This document shows, in pieces, positions 43,617 through 52,472 of a stretch of DNA of 61,104 bases. This DNA comes from JBAXGW01 sp037139195 (GTDB taxonomy: Bacteria; Bacteroidota; Bacteroidia; Bacteroidales; JAHJDW01). Position 1 is the first letter of the stretch, and every line of letters begins with the position of its first letter. The stretch spans positions 1 to 61,104 of the forward strand of contig JBAXGW010000022.1 of the NCBI GenBank assembly GCA_037139195.1, read 5' to 3'. The notes below the pieces were generated by a model that was not told the origin of the DNA, did no database searches, and saw only the letters and a program-made list of their open reading frames with translations. Position numbers and translations under genes: made by a program.

Positions 43617-46600
43617 ATGAAAAGAATTAAATACTTAGGTTTATCATTAGCATTTTTAGCAATAAGTTTAATAAGCAAAGGACAGCCTACCTGCCTATCA
43701 TCAGGAGGTTGTTATTTAATGACCAACTCAACGCAAACAGGAGTTTGTGAAGGCACGTTTAAAGATAGTGGAGGCGCTGGAGCAACAGGCAGTTATAACT
43801 ATGCAAATAATGAAAATTTAACTATGACATTTTGTGCTGGTAGCACAGATAAAATGTTGTTTAACTTTACTACGCTTGATATAAAAGCGGGTGATCACTT
43901 AGTTGTTCATGATGGCTCATCAACAAGTGCGCCCATTTTATATGACTTTACTTTAGGCTCAACAAACCCAGGCTTTATTATTTCGTCAGGAACATGCCTT
44001 ACTTTTCATTTTACATCAGATGCAGCAATGTTAGCTTTGCAGAATGGAAATTTTGCCGCTGAATTCAAGTGTGTTCAGGCTGTGAATATTAATGATCCAG
44101 GAACAGTAAATTCATGTGGCGTTATTGTTACCGATCCAGGTGGCATCAGTGGCAACTATTCATCAAATGCAAATTGGACAAAGACTGTCTGTCCTACATC
44201 TCCAAGCGAGTGCATTACGGTTGACTTTTCAAACGTTAATATGGAAAGTGGTGTTGATAAATTAGAAGTTTATGGTGGCTCTGTTGCAAGTGGAGTGCCA
44301 ATTGCAACAATCACTGGAACTACAATTCCTGAAGCAATTAGGTCTAATACTGATGAAACGTGTTTAACGTTTAAATTTACTTCCAATGGATCTGTAAATA
44401 ATGCTGGTTTTGTGGCTTACCTTTCTTGTCCTGCTTCTTGTCCGCCCAGATGCAAGCCAAATTCCCCTGCCGCTGGAGATAATTGTAGTAATGCTACTCC
44501 AATTTGTGATTTAAATGGTTATTGTGGTACTACTTTTAAATATGATGCAACAACAGCTCCAAATGGTTATACAATTGATAAGCCAGGTAATATGACTGAT
44601 GGAAGTGGTAGTGCTCTTTTCACAGGCTCTATTGACAATAATTCATGGCTGAAATTTGTGGCTGGAGATGTTACAGCTACATTTAATGCTCATGTTGGAA
44701 CATGTACAGATGCTAGCTCGAGTAAGAATATACAAATAGCAGTTTATGATTGTTCTAACTGTAATAATTTTGTAATAAAAAGCGATATTACTTTAACACA
44801 AGGAAGCGGAGTTACTTTTGTTCCTGGAACAAGCTATGCTGTGGTAACTGCAACTAATTTGATTGTAGGAAATGTATATTATATTATGATTGATGGTGTT
44901 AGCGGTGCAGAGTGCGAATATGTTATTGAAGCCGTAAGCGGAATTCAAATGGCTGCAAGCATTACGCCAGATCAAACAATTTGTTTTGGCGAGTCTGCTA
45001 CTATCGATGTAACCACTTCAACAAATACGGCATTAACATGGACTACAACTCCAAATGATCCTTCTTTAGTTATAAACGGAAAAAGCATTACAGTTACACC
45101 TGCTTCTGCTGGTACTTACGAATATTCTACTCACGTAACCAGTGTTAATGGGTTTTGCACGTATGATACCATTTTAAAATCTAAGGTAATTGTTCTACCT
45201 ATGACCGATCCACATTGCCAACCTGGTGTAACGTGCGATATTATGGTTGCAGCTAGTCCAGTTAGTATATGTTCGGGAGAAGCTGTTAACTTAACTTCAA
45301 GCGGAGATATAGTTGCTACTCCACAATCACAATTAAGTCTTAGTTGGTCTACAAATCCAGTTAATAGCGACCCAACACTGGTTTCTACTGCAACAACAGG
45401 AATGAGTAATTTGACAAATAACAAAACGGTTAATCCAACAGCTACTGCTTGGTATGTTGCAACTATTACTAATGGAACGGTTACATGCAAAGATTCGGTT
45501 CAAGTAACTGTAAGTACAACACTTGTTGCTAATGCAGGAACTGACATTGCAACTTGTCCGGGTGTAAATTCTACTTTATCAGCAAGCCCAGCAAATGCTA
45601 CCTCGTATTCATGGACATCTAATCCGGCTGGCTTTACATCAAATGTTGCAAATCCAATTGTTAATCCAACTGCAACAACAACTTATATAGTTACTGTTAA
45701 TAATAATGGATGCACTGGCACTGACCAAGTTGTTGTTTCAATGTCGCCATCATTAACTGTAAATGCAGGAAATGATTTAACAACATGTCCAGGAGTAAAT
45801 ACAACATTGTCTGCAAGTCCAGCAAATGCTACCTCGTATTCCTGGACTTCTAACCCAGCTGGTTTTACCTCAAGTATTGCAAATCCTGTAGTTAATCCAA
45901 CTGCTACTACAACTTACATTGTTTCTGTTAACAATAATGGATGTTCGGGTTCGGATCAAATAGTAATTAATATGGCTTCGTCATTAACTGTAAATGCAGG
46001 ATCTGATGTTTCCATTTGTCCGGGAAGTAACTCTCAATTGAATGCAAGTCCAGCAAATGCAACGTCGTATTCATGGATATCTAACCCCGCGGGCTTTACA
46101 TCAAACATAGCAAATCCATTAGTTACGCCAACTGCAACCACAACCTATTCAGTTAGTGTTAATAATAATGGTTGTTCAGGATTAGACGACGTGATTGTTA
46201 CTATTAGAAATCTTCCTACTATCAGTGCAGGTTCTGATGTGTCAATTTGCGCAGGAACTCAAACTATTTTAACCGCATCAAATGGTAGCACATATAAATG
46301 GAGCTATAATAATATGCAAACGCCTTCGATAACAGTAAATCCAAGCGTAGAGTCATCTTATACCGTTACAGGCACAGATTCTTATGGTTGTTCAAATATT
46401 GATCAAGTAATTGTATTTATGAATCCGCCAGCAAATATAAATGCTGGAAATGATGTATCTATTTGCAAATCAACATCAACTCAGTTAAATGCACAAGGCG
46501 GTTCTTCCTACAATTGGACATCAACGCCAGCTAGTGTTGTTGCAAATATTGCCAATCCTATTGTATCACCAACTGTAACTACAACTTATTGCGTTACCGG

Positions 46601-48623
46601 AACCGATTTTCAAGGATGTGTTGGCTCTGATTGTATTGTAGTTTTTGTTAACAATGCATCAGTAGTGAGTGCAGGAGCAGATCAATCAATTTGCCCTTAT
46701 GAATCAGCCGTTTTAACAGCTTCGAACGCTTCATCGTTTACTTGGAGTCCAAATGGAGAAACGTCTCAAAGTATTACTGTTCATCCAACTGCTACATCAA
46801 CTTATTGTGTAACTGGAATCGACGCAAATGGATGTTCGGCCTCTGATTGTGTTACAGTGAATATTAAAACATTACCAATTGCAAGTGCAGGTCCAGATAT
46901 ATCAATTTGTAACAATTCAACCACACAACTTTCAGCTTCTGGAGGGTCGCCGTATAATTGGGCATCAAATTTTTCAGGAACTGTTTCTCAAATGTCGAAC
47001 CCAACTGTTTCGCCTACAATAACAACAACATATACACTTACTGCTACAAATACGCAAGGCTGCACAGCTTCAGATGAGATGATTGTTTTTGTAAATGCAC
47101 TGCCAATAGTTGATGCAGGAAGTAATCAAATAATTTGTGTAGATAATTGTGTAAACCTAACAGGAGTAAATAATACAAGCATAGGCAACGACACTTGGAA
47201 GTGGTTTCCTGCAAATCAGAATACACAAATAATAAATGTTTGTCCTACTAATACTACTAATTATACCTTGTCTGTAACAGATGGCAATGGTTGCACAGGA
47301 ACTGATATTGTTTCTGTAACTGTAAATCCTCATCCAGTTGTAAATGCTGGCGCCGATATATCGGTATGCGATGGAGAGCCAATAACACTTAATGCTTCTG
47401 GAGCGGAATCCTACAATTGGGATAATGGTGTAGGAGCTGGAAACCAGCTTACATTAACTCAACCTGTTGGAATAACTACATATACAGTAACTGGTACTGA
47501 TATAAATGGCTGTCCAGCAACGGATGCGGTGAAAATAACGGTAAATCCAATACCAACATCAACATTTAGCGTAAATCCAAATCCAATATGTGCTAGATCA
47601 GTAGCTGCTATTACATATACTGGAACTGCTAGTTCAGTAGCAAGCTACCAATGGAACTTTGGTGGAGCAAATTATTCAACTGGTGCTGGTTCTGGTCCTT
47701 ATCAAACCAGTTGGGATGTGTCGGGGATGATTAATGTTTGTTTAATGGTAACGCAATATGGATGTACATCAACGCCAACATGTGTTCCAGTTGAGGTTTA
47801 TCCGCTTCCAGCTATTGTTTTTTCTTCTGATAAAATTGAAGGTTGTCAGCCATTAAGCGTTGTATTTGCTGATAATTCATCTCCTTCACCTGTATCATGG
47901 TCATGGAATTTTGGTGATGATAACTCGTCAGATAATACTTCTGCACTTCAAAATCCATCTCATGTTTTTGAAGAGCCAGGTTTGTATAGTGTAAGATTAA
48001 CCGCAACTTCAGATAAAGGATGTTCAAATTCTATGTTGTTTCAAGATATGATTACAGTATATAAAAATCCAGTAGCAGAATTTTATAATTTGCCAGAGGT
48101 AGGTTCTTATGAAAATAATACCATTTCATTTTTTCCTTCAGGTTCTTCTACAAATGTTGTAGCTTGGGAATGGGATTTTGGCGATTATAATGCAAATAGC
48201 AGTAATTCAAATTCATCAACAGAGGAAAAGCCCGAACATAAATATATTGAGATTGGAAATTACACAACCACATTAATTGTTTCAACTGAGCATGGTTGTA
48301 AAGATACGATAAGTAAAAATGTATTTTTAAGAGAAGAATTTGGTTTTTATATTCCAAATGCATTTACACCAAATAACGATGGTAAAAACGAAACTTGGGG
48401 TCCAAAGGGCGTTGGTGTTGATCCAGATAATTTCCAAATGTCAATATTTAATAGATGGGGCGAGCTAGTATACAAAACCAATGACATTGAAAAGCAATGG
48501 GACGGACGTTATGCTGGTAGTGATAATATTTGTCAGGAAGGTGTATATAACTGGATAATTAATGTTAAAGAGAAAGATGGCGTAGTTCATAAATATGTTG
48601 GGCATCTTACGTTAATCAAGTAA
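43617..48623 (+). CDS. 1668-aa CUB/Ig-repeat/PKD surface protein with type B T9SS signal
   Basis: Signal peptide to about residue 23. Two CUB-like domains at about 28-152 and 160-275 (DHLVVHDGSSTSAPILYDFT; DKLEVYGGSVASGVPIATIT), a PPC-like module at about 285-445 (SIDNNSWLKFVAGD, YYIMIDGVSGAECEYVIEA), then about 11 Ig-like repeats (AGxDxSICPG, SYSWTSNPAGF, NPTATTTYIVSVNNNGCSG) to about 1315, of which three are 77-residue tandem copies. Two PKD domains (WNFGDDNSSDN, WDFGDYNANSS) at about 1395-1575, and a C-terminal CHU_C/type B sorting domain (IPNAFTPNNDGKNE, IFNRWGELVYK, GVYNWIINVKEKDG). Predicted rod-like surface adhesin. A single-gene transcript with its own terminator. Confidence 0.9.
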   Translation: MKRIKYLGLSLAFLAISLISKGQPTCLSSGGCYLMTNSTQTGVCEGTFKDSGGAGATGSYNYANNENLTMTFCAGSTDKMLFNFTTLDIKAGDHLVVHDGSSTSAPILYDFTLGSTNPGFIISSGTCLTFHFTSDAAMLALQNGNFAAEFKCVQAVNINDPGTVNSCGVIVTDPGGISGNYSSNANWTKTVCPTSPSECITVDFSNVNMESGVDKLEVYGGSVASGVPIATITGTTIPEAIRSNTDETCLTFKFTSNGSVNNAGFVAYLSCPASCPPRCKPNSPAAGDNCSNATPICDLNGYCGTTFKYDATTAPNGYTIDKPGNMTDGSGSALFTGSIDNNSWLKFVAGDVTATFNAHVGTCTDASSSKNIQIAVYDCSNCNNFVIKSDITLTQGSGVTFVPGTSYAVVTATNLIVGNVYYIMIDGVSGAECEYVIEAVSGIQMAASITPDQTICFGESATIDVTTSTNTALTWTTTPNDPSLVINGKSITVTPASAGTYEYSTHVTSVNGFCTYDTILKSKVIVLPMTDPHCQPGVTCDIMVAASPVSICSGEAVNLTSSGDIVATPQSQLSLSWSTNPVNSDPTLVSTATTGMSNLTNNKTVNPTATAWYVATITNGTVTCKDSVQVTVSTTLVANAGTDIATCPGVNSTLSASPANATSYSWTSNPAGFTSNVANPIVNPTATTTYIVTVNNNGCTGTDQVVVSMSPSLTVNAGNDLTTCPGVNTTLSASPANATSYSWTSNPAGFTSSIANPVVNPTATTTYIVSVNNNGCSGSDQIVINMASSLTVNAGSDVSICPGSNSQLNASPANATSYSWISNPAGFTSNIANPLVTPTATTTYSVSVNNNGCSGLDDVIVTIRNLPTISAGSDVSICAGTQTILTASNGSTYKWSYNNMQTPSITVNPSVESSYTVTGTDSYGCSNIDQVIVFMNPPANINAGNDVSICKSTSTQLNAQGGSSYNWTSTPASVVANIANPIVSPTVTTTYCVTGTDFQGCVGSDCIVVFVNNASVVSAGADQSICPYESAVLTASNASSFTWSPNGETSQSITVHPTATSTYCVTGIDANGCSASDCVTVNIKTLPIASAGPDISICNNSTTQLSASGGSPYNWASNFSGTVSQMSNPTVSPTITTTYTLTATNTQGCTASDEMIVFVNALPIVDAGSNQIICVDNCVNLTGVNNTSIGNDTWKWFPANQNTQIINVCPTNTTNYTLSVTDGNGCTGTDIVSVTVNPHPVVNAGADISVCDGEPITLNASGAESYNWDNGVGAGNQLTLTQPVGITTYTVTGTDINGCPATDAVKITVNPIPTSTFSVNPNPICARSVAAITYTGTASSVASYQWNFGGANYSTGAGSGPYQTSWDVSGMINVCLMVTQYGCTSTPTCVPVEVYPLPAIVFSSDKIEGCQPLSVVFADNSSPSPVSWSWNFGDDNSSDNTSALQNPSHVFEEPGLYSVRLTATSDKGCSNSMLFQDMITVYKNPVAEFYNLPEVGSYENNTISFFPSGSSTNVVAWEWDFGDYNANSSNSNSSTEEKPEHKYIEIGNYTTTLIVSTEHGCKDTISKNVFLREEFGFYIPNAFTPNNDGKNETWGPKGVGVDPDNFQMSIFNRWGELVYKTNDIEKQWDGRYAGSDNICQEGVYNWIINVKEKDGVVHKYVGHLTLIK
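45523..46215 (+). repeat. Three tandem 231-bp (77-aa) units inside the CUB/Ig protein
   Basis: GCAAATGCTACCTCG-type blocks recur at 45591, 45822 and 46053, exactly 231 bases apart. The three units are nearly identical as protein, whereas neighbouring Ig-like repeats have diverged, which suggests a recent duplication. Confidence 0.85.
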
Positions 48624-48664
48624 GTAGAAATAACAAAATCGTTTTTTAGAAACTAATTCTTTAG

Positions 48665-48698
48665 CCCTTTCAGAGTGCCAAATCTTTGAAAGGGTTTT
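48665..48698 (+). terminator. Terminator after the CUB/Ig gene
   Basis: CCCTTTCA (48665-48672), 14-base loop, TGAAAGGG (48687-48694), then TTTTGTTTTG. Confidence 0.75.
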
Positions 48699-48762
48699 GT
48701 TTTGTTCCGAAGTTGATTTTCAATCCTTTAGGCGGTTTAACTAAATTATTTTGGAAATAATC

Positions 48763-50490
48763 CTAAAAGTTAGATAAAAAGGTTTCGAGGGATTCTTCGG
48801 GTTTTAATCCAAGTTTTTTTCTAAGTCTGAATCGTGCAATATTTATTGAATGAGGTGTTTGCTGCGTTAATGAGGATATTTCTTTAGTGGTCATATTCAA
48901 TCGCAAAAATGCACAAAGCCGCTTTTCATTTAAACTTAGTTTTGGATAAATTTTCAATATGTTTTCGTAGAAATTAGTGTGCACTTCATTAAAGCGCACT
49001 TCAAAATCTTTCCAAGCGTTTTCATCAGTATTGCTTTTAACGGTATTTATCATCTCGTGAATTCTGAATTTTTTTTCGGCTTCATTAGTTGATTGCTTAT
49101 TGACATTTTGAAGCTGTTTTTCTAATTGACTTAATATTTCGTTTTTCTTAGCTAAATACAAGGAGTTTGTTGTTAGTTCCTTCGATTTTATTTCAACTTC
49201 TTTTTGCAGTACATTATTTTCTAATAGCAAGTTTTGTTCTTCTAAATTTTTATTGAAAATAATTAATCGTTGCCTGATTATCAGTAATATAGTAATTGTA
49301 ATTAATCCAACAAGTAATATAATAAAGCCCCAAAATTTAAATTCTTTTCTTCTTTGGGCGTATTCGTTTTCTTTTTGTTTCAGTTCAAAGGAATATTTAA
49401 GTTCCTGTTTTGAAATTTCTTGCAAGGTATGTTGTTGATTTAAAGTGTCTTTTGCAATATTTGCAATAAGCTCGGTGTTGTATGCCTTCTCAAATAGCTG
49501 TTTTTCAGCATAACATTTAACAAGATTTTCGGCATTATCAAAAATAAGTGTATATGCTTTAATGTCGGAAGATATTTTTAAAGCCCTAGAATAATAGAGC
49601 AAACTAGAATCGATTTGATGAATTTTGTAGTAATACCCTCCAATATTTTGATAGGTAATTGCTAGAGGATATGAATTTTCGCTGCATTGCTTGGTTATTA
49701 AAAAAGATTGAAAATATTCCAATGCCTTTTTATATTCGCCTTTTTTAAGATAAATGGTACCTATAGCATTGTAACAGGCTCCCACTTCCAATATGTTGTT
49801 AAGCGACTTACTTATTTCTACACTTTTATAATTAAAAAGCAATGCTGAATCGTATTTGTTAAGTGCTTCGTAAATTGCTCCAATATTAGCCAAATTCATA
49901 GCTTGACCGCTTTTATTTTTCAATAATAAATTTTTAAAAAAAGCTTTCCAATAGTACGCTTTTGCCTTTTGATATAGTTTTTGAGTTTCGTAAACGTAGC
50001 CCAAATTATTTAAACAAACAGCTTGTCCGTTAATATCGTTAAGTTCGTAATATATATTAATTGCTTCGGTATAGTTGTTTAAGCTTATGCTGTATAAGCC
50101 TTGGTAAGCAAAAATATTCCCAAGATTGCTAATTATATTAGCTCTGTGTTTTTGTTTAATTTGTTTGCTGCTGTCAAATTGAGGTATTAATTCAAGGGCT
50201 TGTGAGTATTTTTCGAATGCAAATTTGAAACGGAAATTTCCTAAATCAATCTTTCCTTGAAGATTTAATAGTTCAAAGGTTTCAGTGCTCGTGAGATTTT
50301 TGCTTGTTTTTAGTATCGAATCGCAAGAATTGTAAGAACTATTAGGATTTGATTTCCAATTTTTTGTTAATTTATCAATAATATTTCTATGTTCGCTTGC
50401 TTTTGATAATGGGATAAAGGCAATATAGAAAAAAAGGCAGTAGCCCAATTTAATAATATATGCTGATGTTTTGGTGGATTTCATTTGCAT
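48763..50490 (-). CDS. Membrane-anchored TPR regulator with C-terminal LuxR-like HTH
   Basis: 575 aa. An N-terminal signal or anchor helix (IIKLGYCLFFYIAFIPLSKA), six or seven TPR repeats at about 70-350 (NLGNIFAYQGLYSISLNNYT, NLGYVYETQKLYQKAKAYYW, AIGTIYLKKGEYKKALEYFQ), a TM helix at about 386-408 (FWGFIILLVGLITITILLII), a coiled coil (about 410-470) and a LuxR/GerE-like HTH at about 515-575 (LSLNEKRLCAFLRLNMTTKE, ISSLTQQTPHSINIARFRLR). It places TPRs in the periplasm and the DNA-binding domain in the cytoplasm. Divergent from a paralogue at 50611; a start at 50484 is equally possible. Confidence 0.85.
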   Translation of the reverse strand: MQMKSTKTSAYIIKLGYCLFFYIAFIPLSKASEHRNIIDKLTKNWKSNPNSSYNSCDSILKTSKNLTSTETFELLNLQGKIDLGNFRFKFAFEKYSQALELIPQFDSSKQIKQKHRANIISNLGNIFAYQGLYSISLNNYTEAINIYYELNDINGQAVCLNNLGYVYETQKLYQKAKAYYWKAFFKNLLLKNKSGQAMNLANIGAIYEALNKYDSALLFNYKSVEISKSLNNILEVGACYNAIGTIYLKKGEYKKALEYFQSFLITKQCSENSYPLAITYQNIGGYYYKIHQIDSSLLYYSRALKISSDIKAYTLIFDNAENLVKCYAEKQLFEKAYNTELIANIAKDTLNQQHTLQEISKQELKYSFELKQKENEYAQRRKEFKFWGFIILLVGLITITILLIIRQRLIIFNKNLEEQNLLLENNVLQKEVEIKSKELTTNSLYLAKKNEILSQLEKQLQNVNKQSTNEAEKKFRIHEMINTVKSNTDENAWKDFEVRFNEVHTNFYENILKIYPKLSLNEKRLCAFLRLNMTTKEISSLTQQTPHSINIARFRLRKKLGLKPEESLETFLSNF

Positions 50491-50516
50491 TATTAGCTAT
50501 TTGTGGTCGAACAATT

Positions 50517-50576
50517 CAAATATAATGCTTTTTTTTAAATTTTATGAAAATATGTTTTTTTTAAAATGTAAATTTG
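50517..50576. promoter_or_regulatory. Divergent -7 boxes of the TPR-HTH pair
   Basis: Minus-strand TATATTTG (50524-50517) for the left gene and plus-strand TAAATTTG (50569-50576) for the right gene; no good -33 partners. The two start regions are 44 bases apart, so one bound regulator could control both. Confidence 0.55.
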
Positions 50577-50610
50577 CTGTAGAATTAAATAATACATCAA
50601 AAAATATTTA

Positions 50611-52287
50611 ATGGGACTAAAAGTGGATAAAATAAGAGAGATGCTTAAAAATAAATTATTAATTATTTTTTTTGTTGCTTTTGCTTTAACTTCCTGTTTT
50701 TCTGCATATAGCGCAAAAACTGGAGGGAAACTAGATAGCCTTTTGAAAATTCATTCAGATGGAAATAGCAATGTTAATCCAACTATTTGTGTTGAAATTG
50801 CAAAAGAATATTTAGCTTTAGATTCTATATCAAAGTCAATTACCTTTTATAAAAAGGCATTGTCTTGCTCAGCGACTCTAAATGATTCGAAGATTGCTGA
50901 TTTATATTTTAGCATAGGCAAGATATATTTTTCTCAGAAAAATAATTTAGAATCACTAAAGTATTTACTAAAAGCCGCTGAGTTTTTTCAAAAGTCAGAT
51001 CGACTTCTTGATAAAATTAATTCCTTGTTTTATATTTCAAAAGTGTTTAACTCAATGAATCAGTCTGATTTAGCTTTGAAATATTTAAAAGCTGCAGAGT
51101 CTTTATATTTATCAGAAAAGCTTCAAAATGATTCAATTGCATTTGACCTAAATATTGTGCATTGTACAATTTTATATTATGGTAATCAAATCGAGAAGTC
51201 AAAATTTTTTAATCAGAAAGCATACGAGATAAGTGTAAAGATGAAAGATGAAAGACGACAAGCAATGTGCTTAACTAATTTTGCTGTTTATGATATTTCC
51301 AACATGAGTTTTAATAATGCAATTGATTATTTCAAAAAAAGTGCTGATATTTTCAAGCGATACAACGACCATTTTAATGAAGGGAATGTGAAATATAATA
51401 TAGCCAAATGTTATACTAATCTGAAAGATTACAAATCAGCACAAGTTTATTTGTTTGAGGCGCTTCAAGGTATAAAGCAGATTAAAAATAGTCAGAGTAT
51501 GCTATATGTGCTTGATGTATATAGTTCAATTAGTTCAAATTATGAGTTGCAAGGCGATTATGTTCAGTCTTTGAAATTTTATAAAATTTATGCACAAACA
51601 AAAGATAGCTTGCTAAATATTGACATGGCAAAAAAAGTTAATAATATCGAAAATCAATATCAAATATCAAAAATTAGTTCCGAAAACAAATTACTAGATG
51701 AAAAGAATAGAAATAATACGATTAAACAAATATTTTTAATAACAGTTCTTTTATTGATAGTTTTTATTAGTGGACTAATTTATAGAAATCTAAAAATATC
51801 GCTCAAAAACACTAAGCTTAAGGAACAAATATTATTAGATAAAAACTTTAAATTAGACAAAGAGTTAAATTACAAAGGAAAAGAGTTGGAAACCTTTGCA
51901 CATAAAATTATTCAAAAGAATGAGATTTTAGATAAGCTTAATGCTGATATTAATATAATTAAAAGCAAAAATCAGAGTGATGAAAATTTGAAAGGGGTAT
52001 TTCAAAATATTTCAGAAAACATGTATCTCGGAAAAGAAAACATAAATATCGAAAGTCAATTAAGTATTATTCAAGAATCATTTATTCTTCGTTTAAAAGA
52101 AGCGAGTTCATTAAGTAAAACCGAAATTAAAATATGCTCTATGTTGCTGTTAGGTATGTCAACCAAAGATATATCTACGGCGATGAATATTAGTTATGAG
52201 AGTGCTAAAAAGAATAGGCACAGAATAAGAAAAAAGCTTGGCCTATCAACTCAAGATAGCCTTGAAGATTATTTGAAAAATATTTAA
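50611..52287 (+). CDS. Membrane-anchored TPR regulator with C-terminal LuxR-like HTH (paralogue)
   Basis: 558 aa (548 from the ATG at 50641). Signal-like N-terminus LLIIFFVAFALTSC with a lipobox-like L-T-S-C. TPR repeats at about 55-340 (LYFSIGKIYFSQKNNLESLK, AVYDISNMSFNNAIDYFKKS). TM at about 373-395 (IFLITVLLLIVFISGLIY), coiled coil, then a LuxR-like HTH at about 500-558 (LSKTEIKICSMLLLGMSTKD, ISTAMNISYESAKKNRHRIR). The shared design and the shared end (KKLGL-x-x-x-(E/D)SLE-x-(F/Y)L) with 48763-50490 point to an old duplication. Lies directly upstream of the repeat-protein operon that may be its target. Confidence 0.83.
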   Translation: MGLKVDKIREMLKNKLLIIFFVAFALTSCFSAYSAKTGGKLDSLLKIHSDGNSNVNPTICVEIAKEYLALDSISKSITFYKKALSCSATLNDSKIADLYFSIGKIYFSQKNNLESLKYLLKAAEFFQKSDRLLDKINSLFYISKVFNSMNQSDLALKYLKAAESLYLSEKLQNDSIAFDLNIVHCTILYYGNQIEKSKFFNQKAYEISVKMKDERRQAMCLTNFAVYDISNMSFNNAIDYFKKSADIFKRYNDHFNEGNVKYNIAKCYTNLKDYKSAQVYLFEALQGIKQIKNSQSMLYVLDVYSSISSNYELQGDYVQSLKFYKIYAQTKDSLLNIDMAKKVNNIENQYQISKISSENKLLDEKNRNNTIKQIFLITVLLLIVFISGLIYRNLKISLKNTKLKEQILLDKNFKLDKELNYKGKELETFAHKIIQKNEILDKLNADINIIKSKNQSDENLKGVFQNISENMYLGKENINIESQLSIIQESFILRLKEASSLSKTEIKICSMLLLGMSTKDISTAMNISYESAKKNRHRIRKKLGLSTQDSLEDYLKNI

Positions 52288-52309
52288 AAATATATTTTTA
52301 GAATTCTTT

Positions 52310-52341
52310 AAACATTGTTAAATGCAATTTAATCAATGTTT
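52310..52341 (+). terminator. Bulged hairpin after the right TPR-HTH gene
   Basis: AAACATTGTTAAAT (52310-52323) faces ATTTAA-T-CAATGTTT (52327-52341, T bulged); 14 bp paired. Only a short T run follows, so it may terminate weakly or be a regulatory hairpin before the surface operon. Confidence 0.55.
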
Positions 52342-52426
52342 TGAATATTAATTGACCCCCTTTTGTCTCCCTAGATTTCCCATGTTTGCCCTCCCTGAAA
52401 ATAAAGTGAGTGTGCTGTTATGAAGG

Positions 52427-52434
52427 TATATTTG
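52427..52434 (+). promoter_or_regulatory. -7 box (TATATTTG) of the repeat-protein operon
   Basis: Perfect TAnnTTTG match; it favours the ATG at 52473 as the start because an earlier GTG at 52410 lies upstream of the expected transcript. No -33 TTG at 19-21 bases. Confidence 0.58.
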
Positions 52435-52472
52435 CGAGTGCTAAATACCAAACCTTCTATAATATTTTATTA

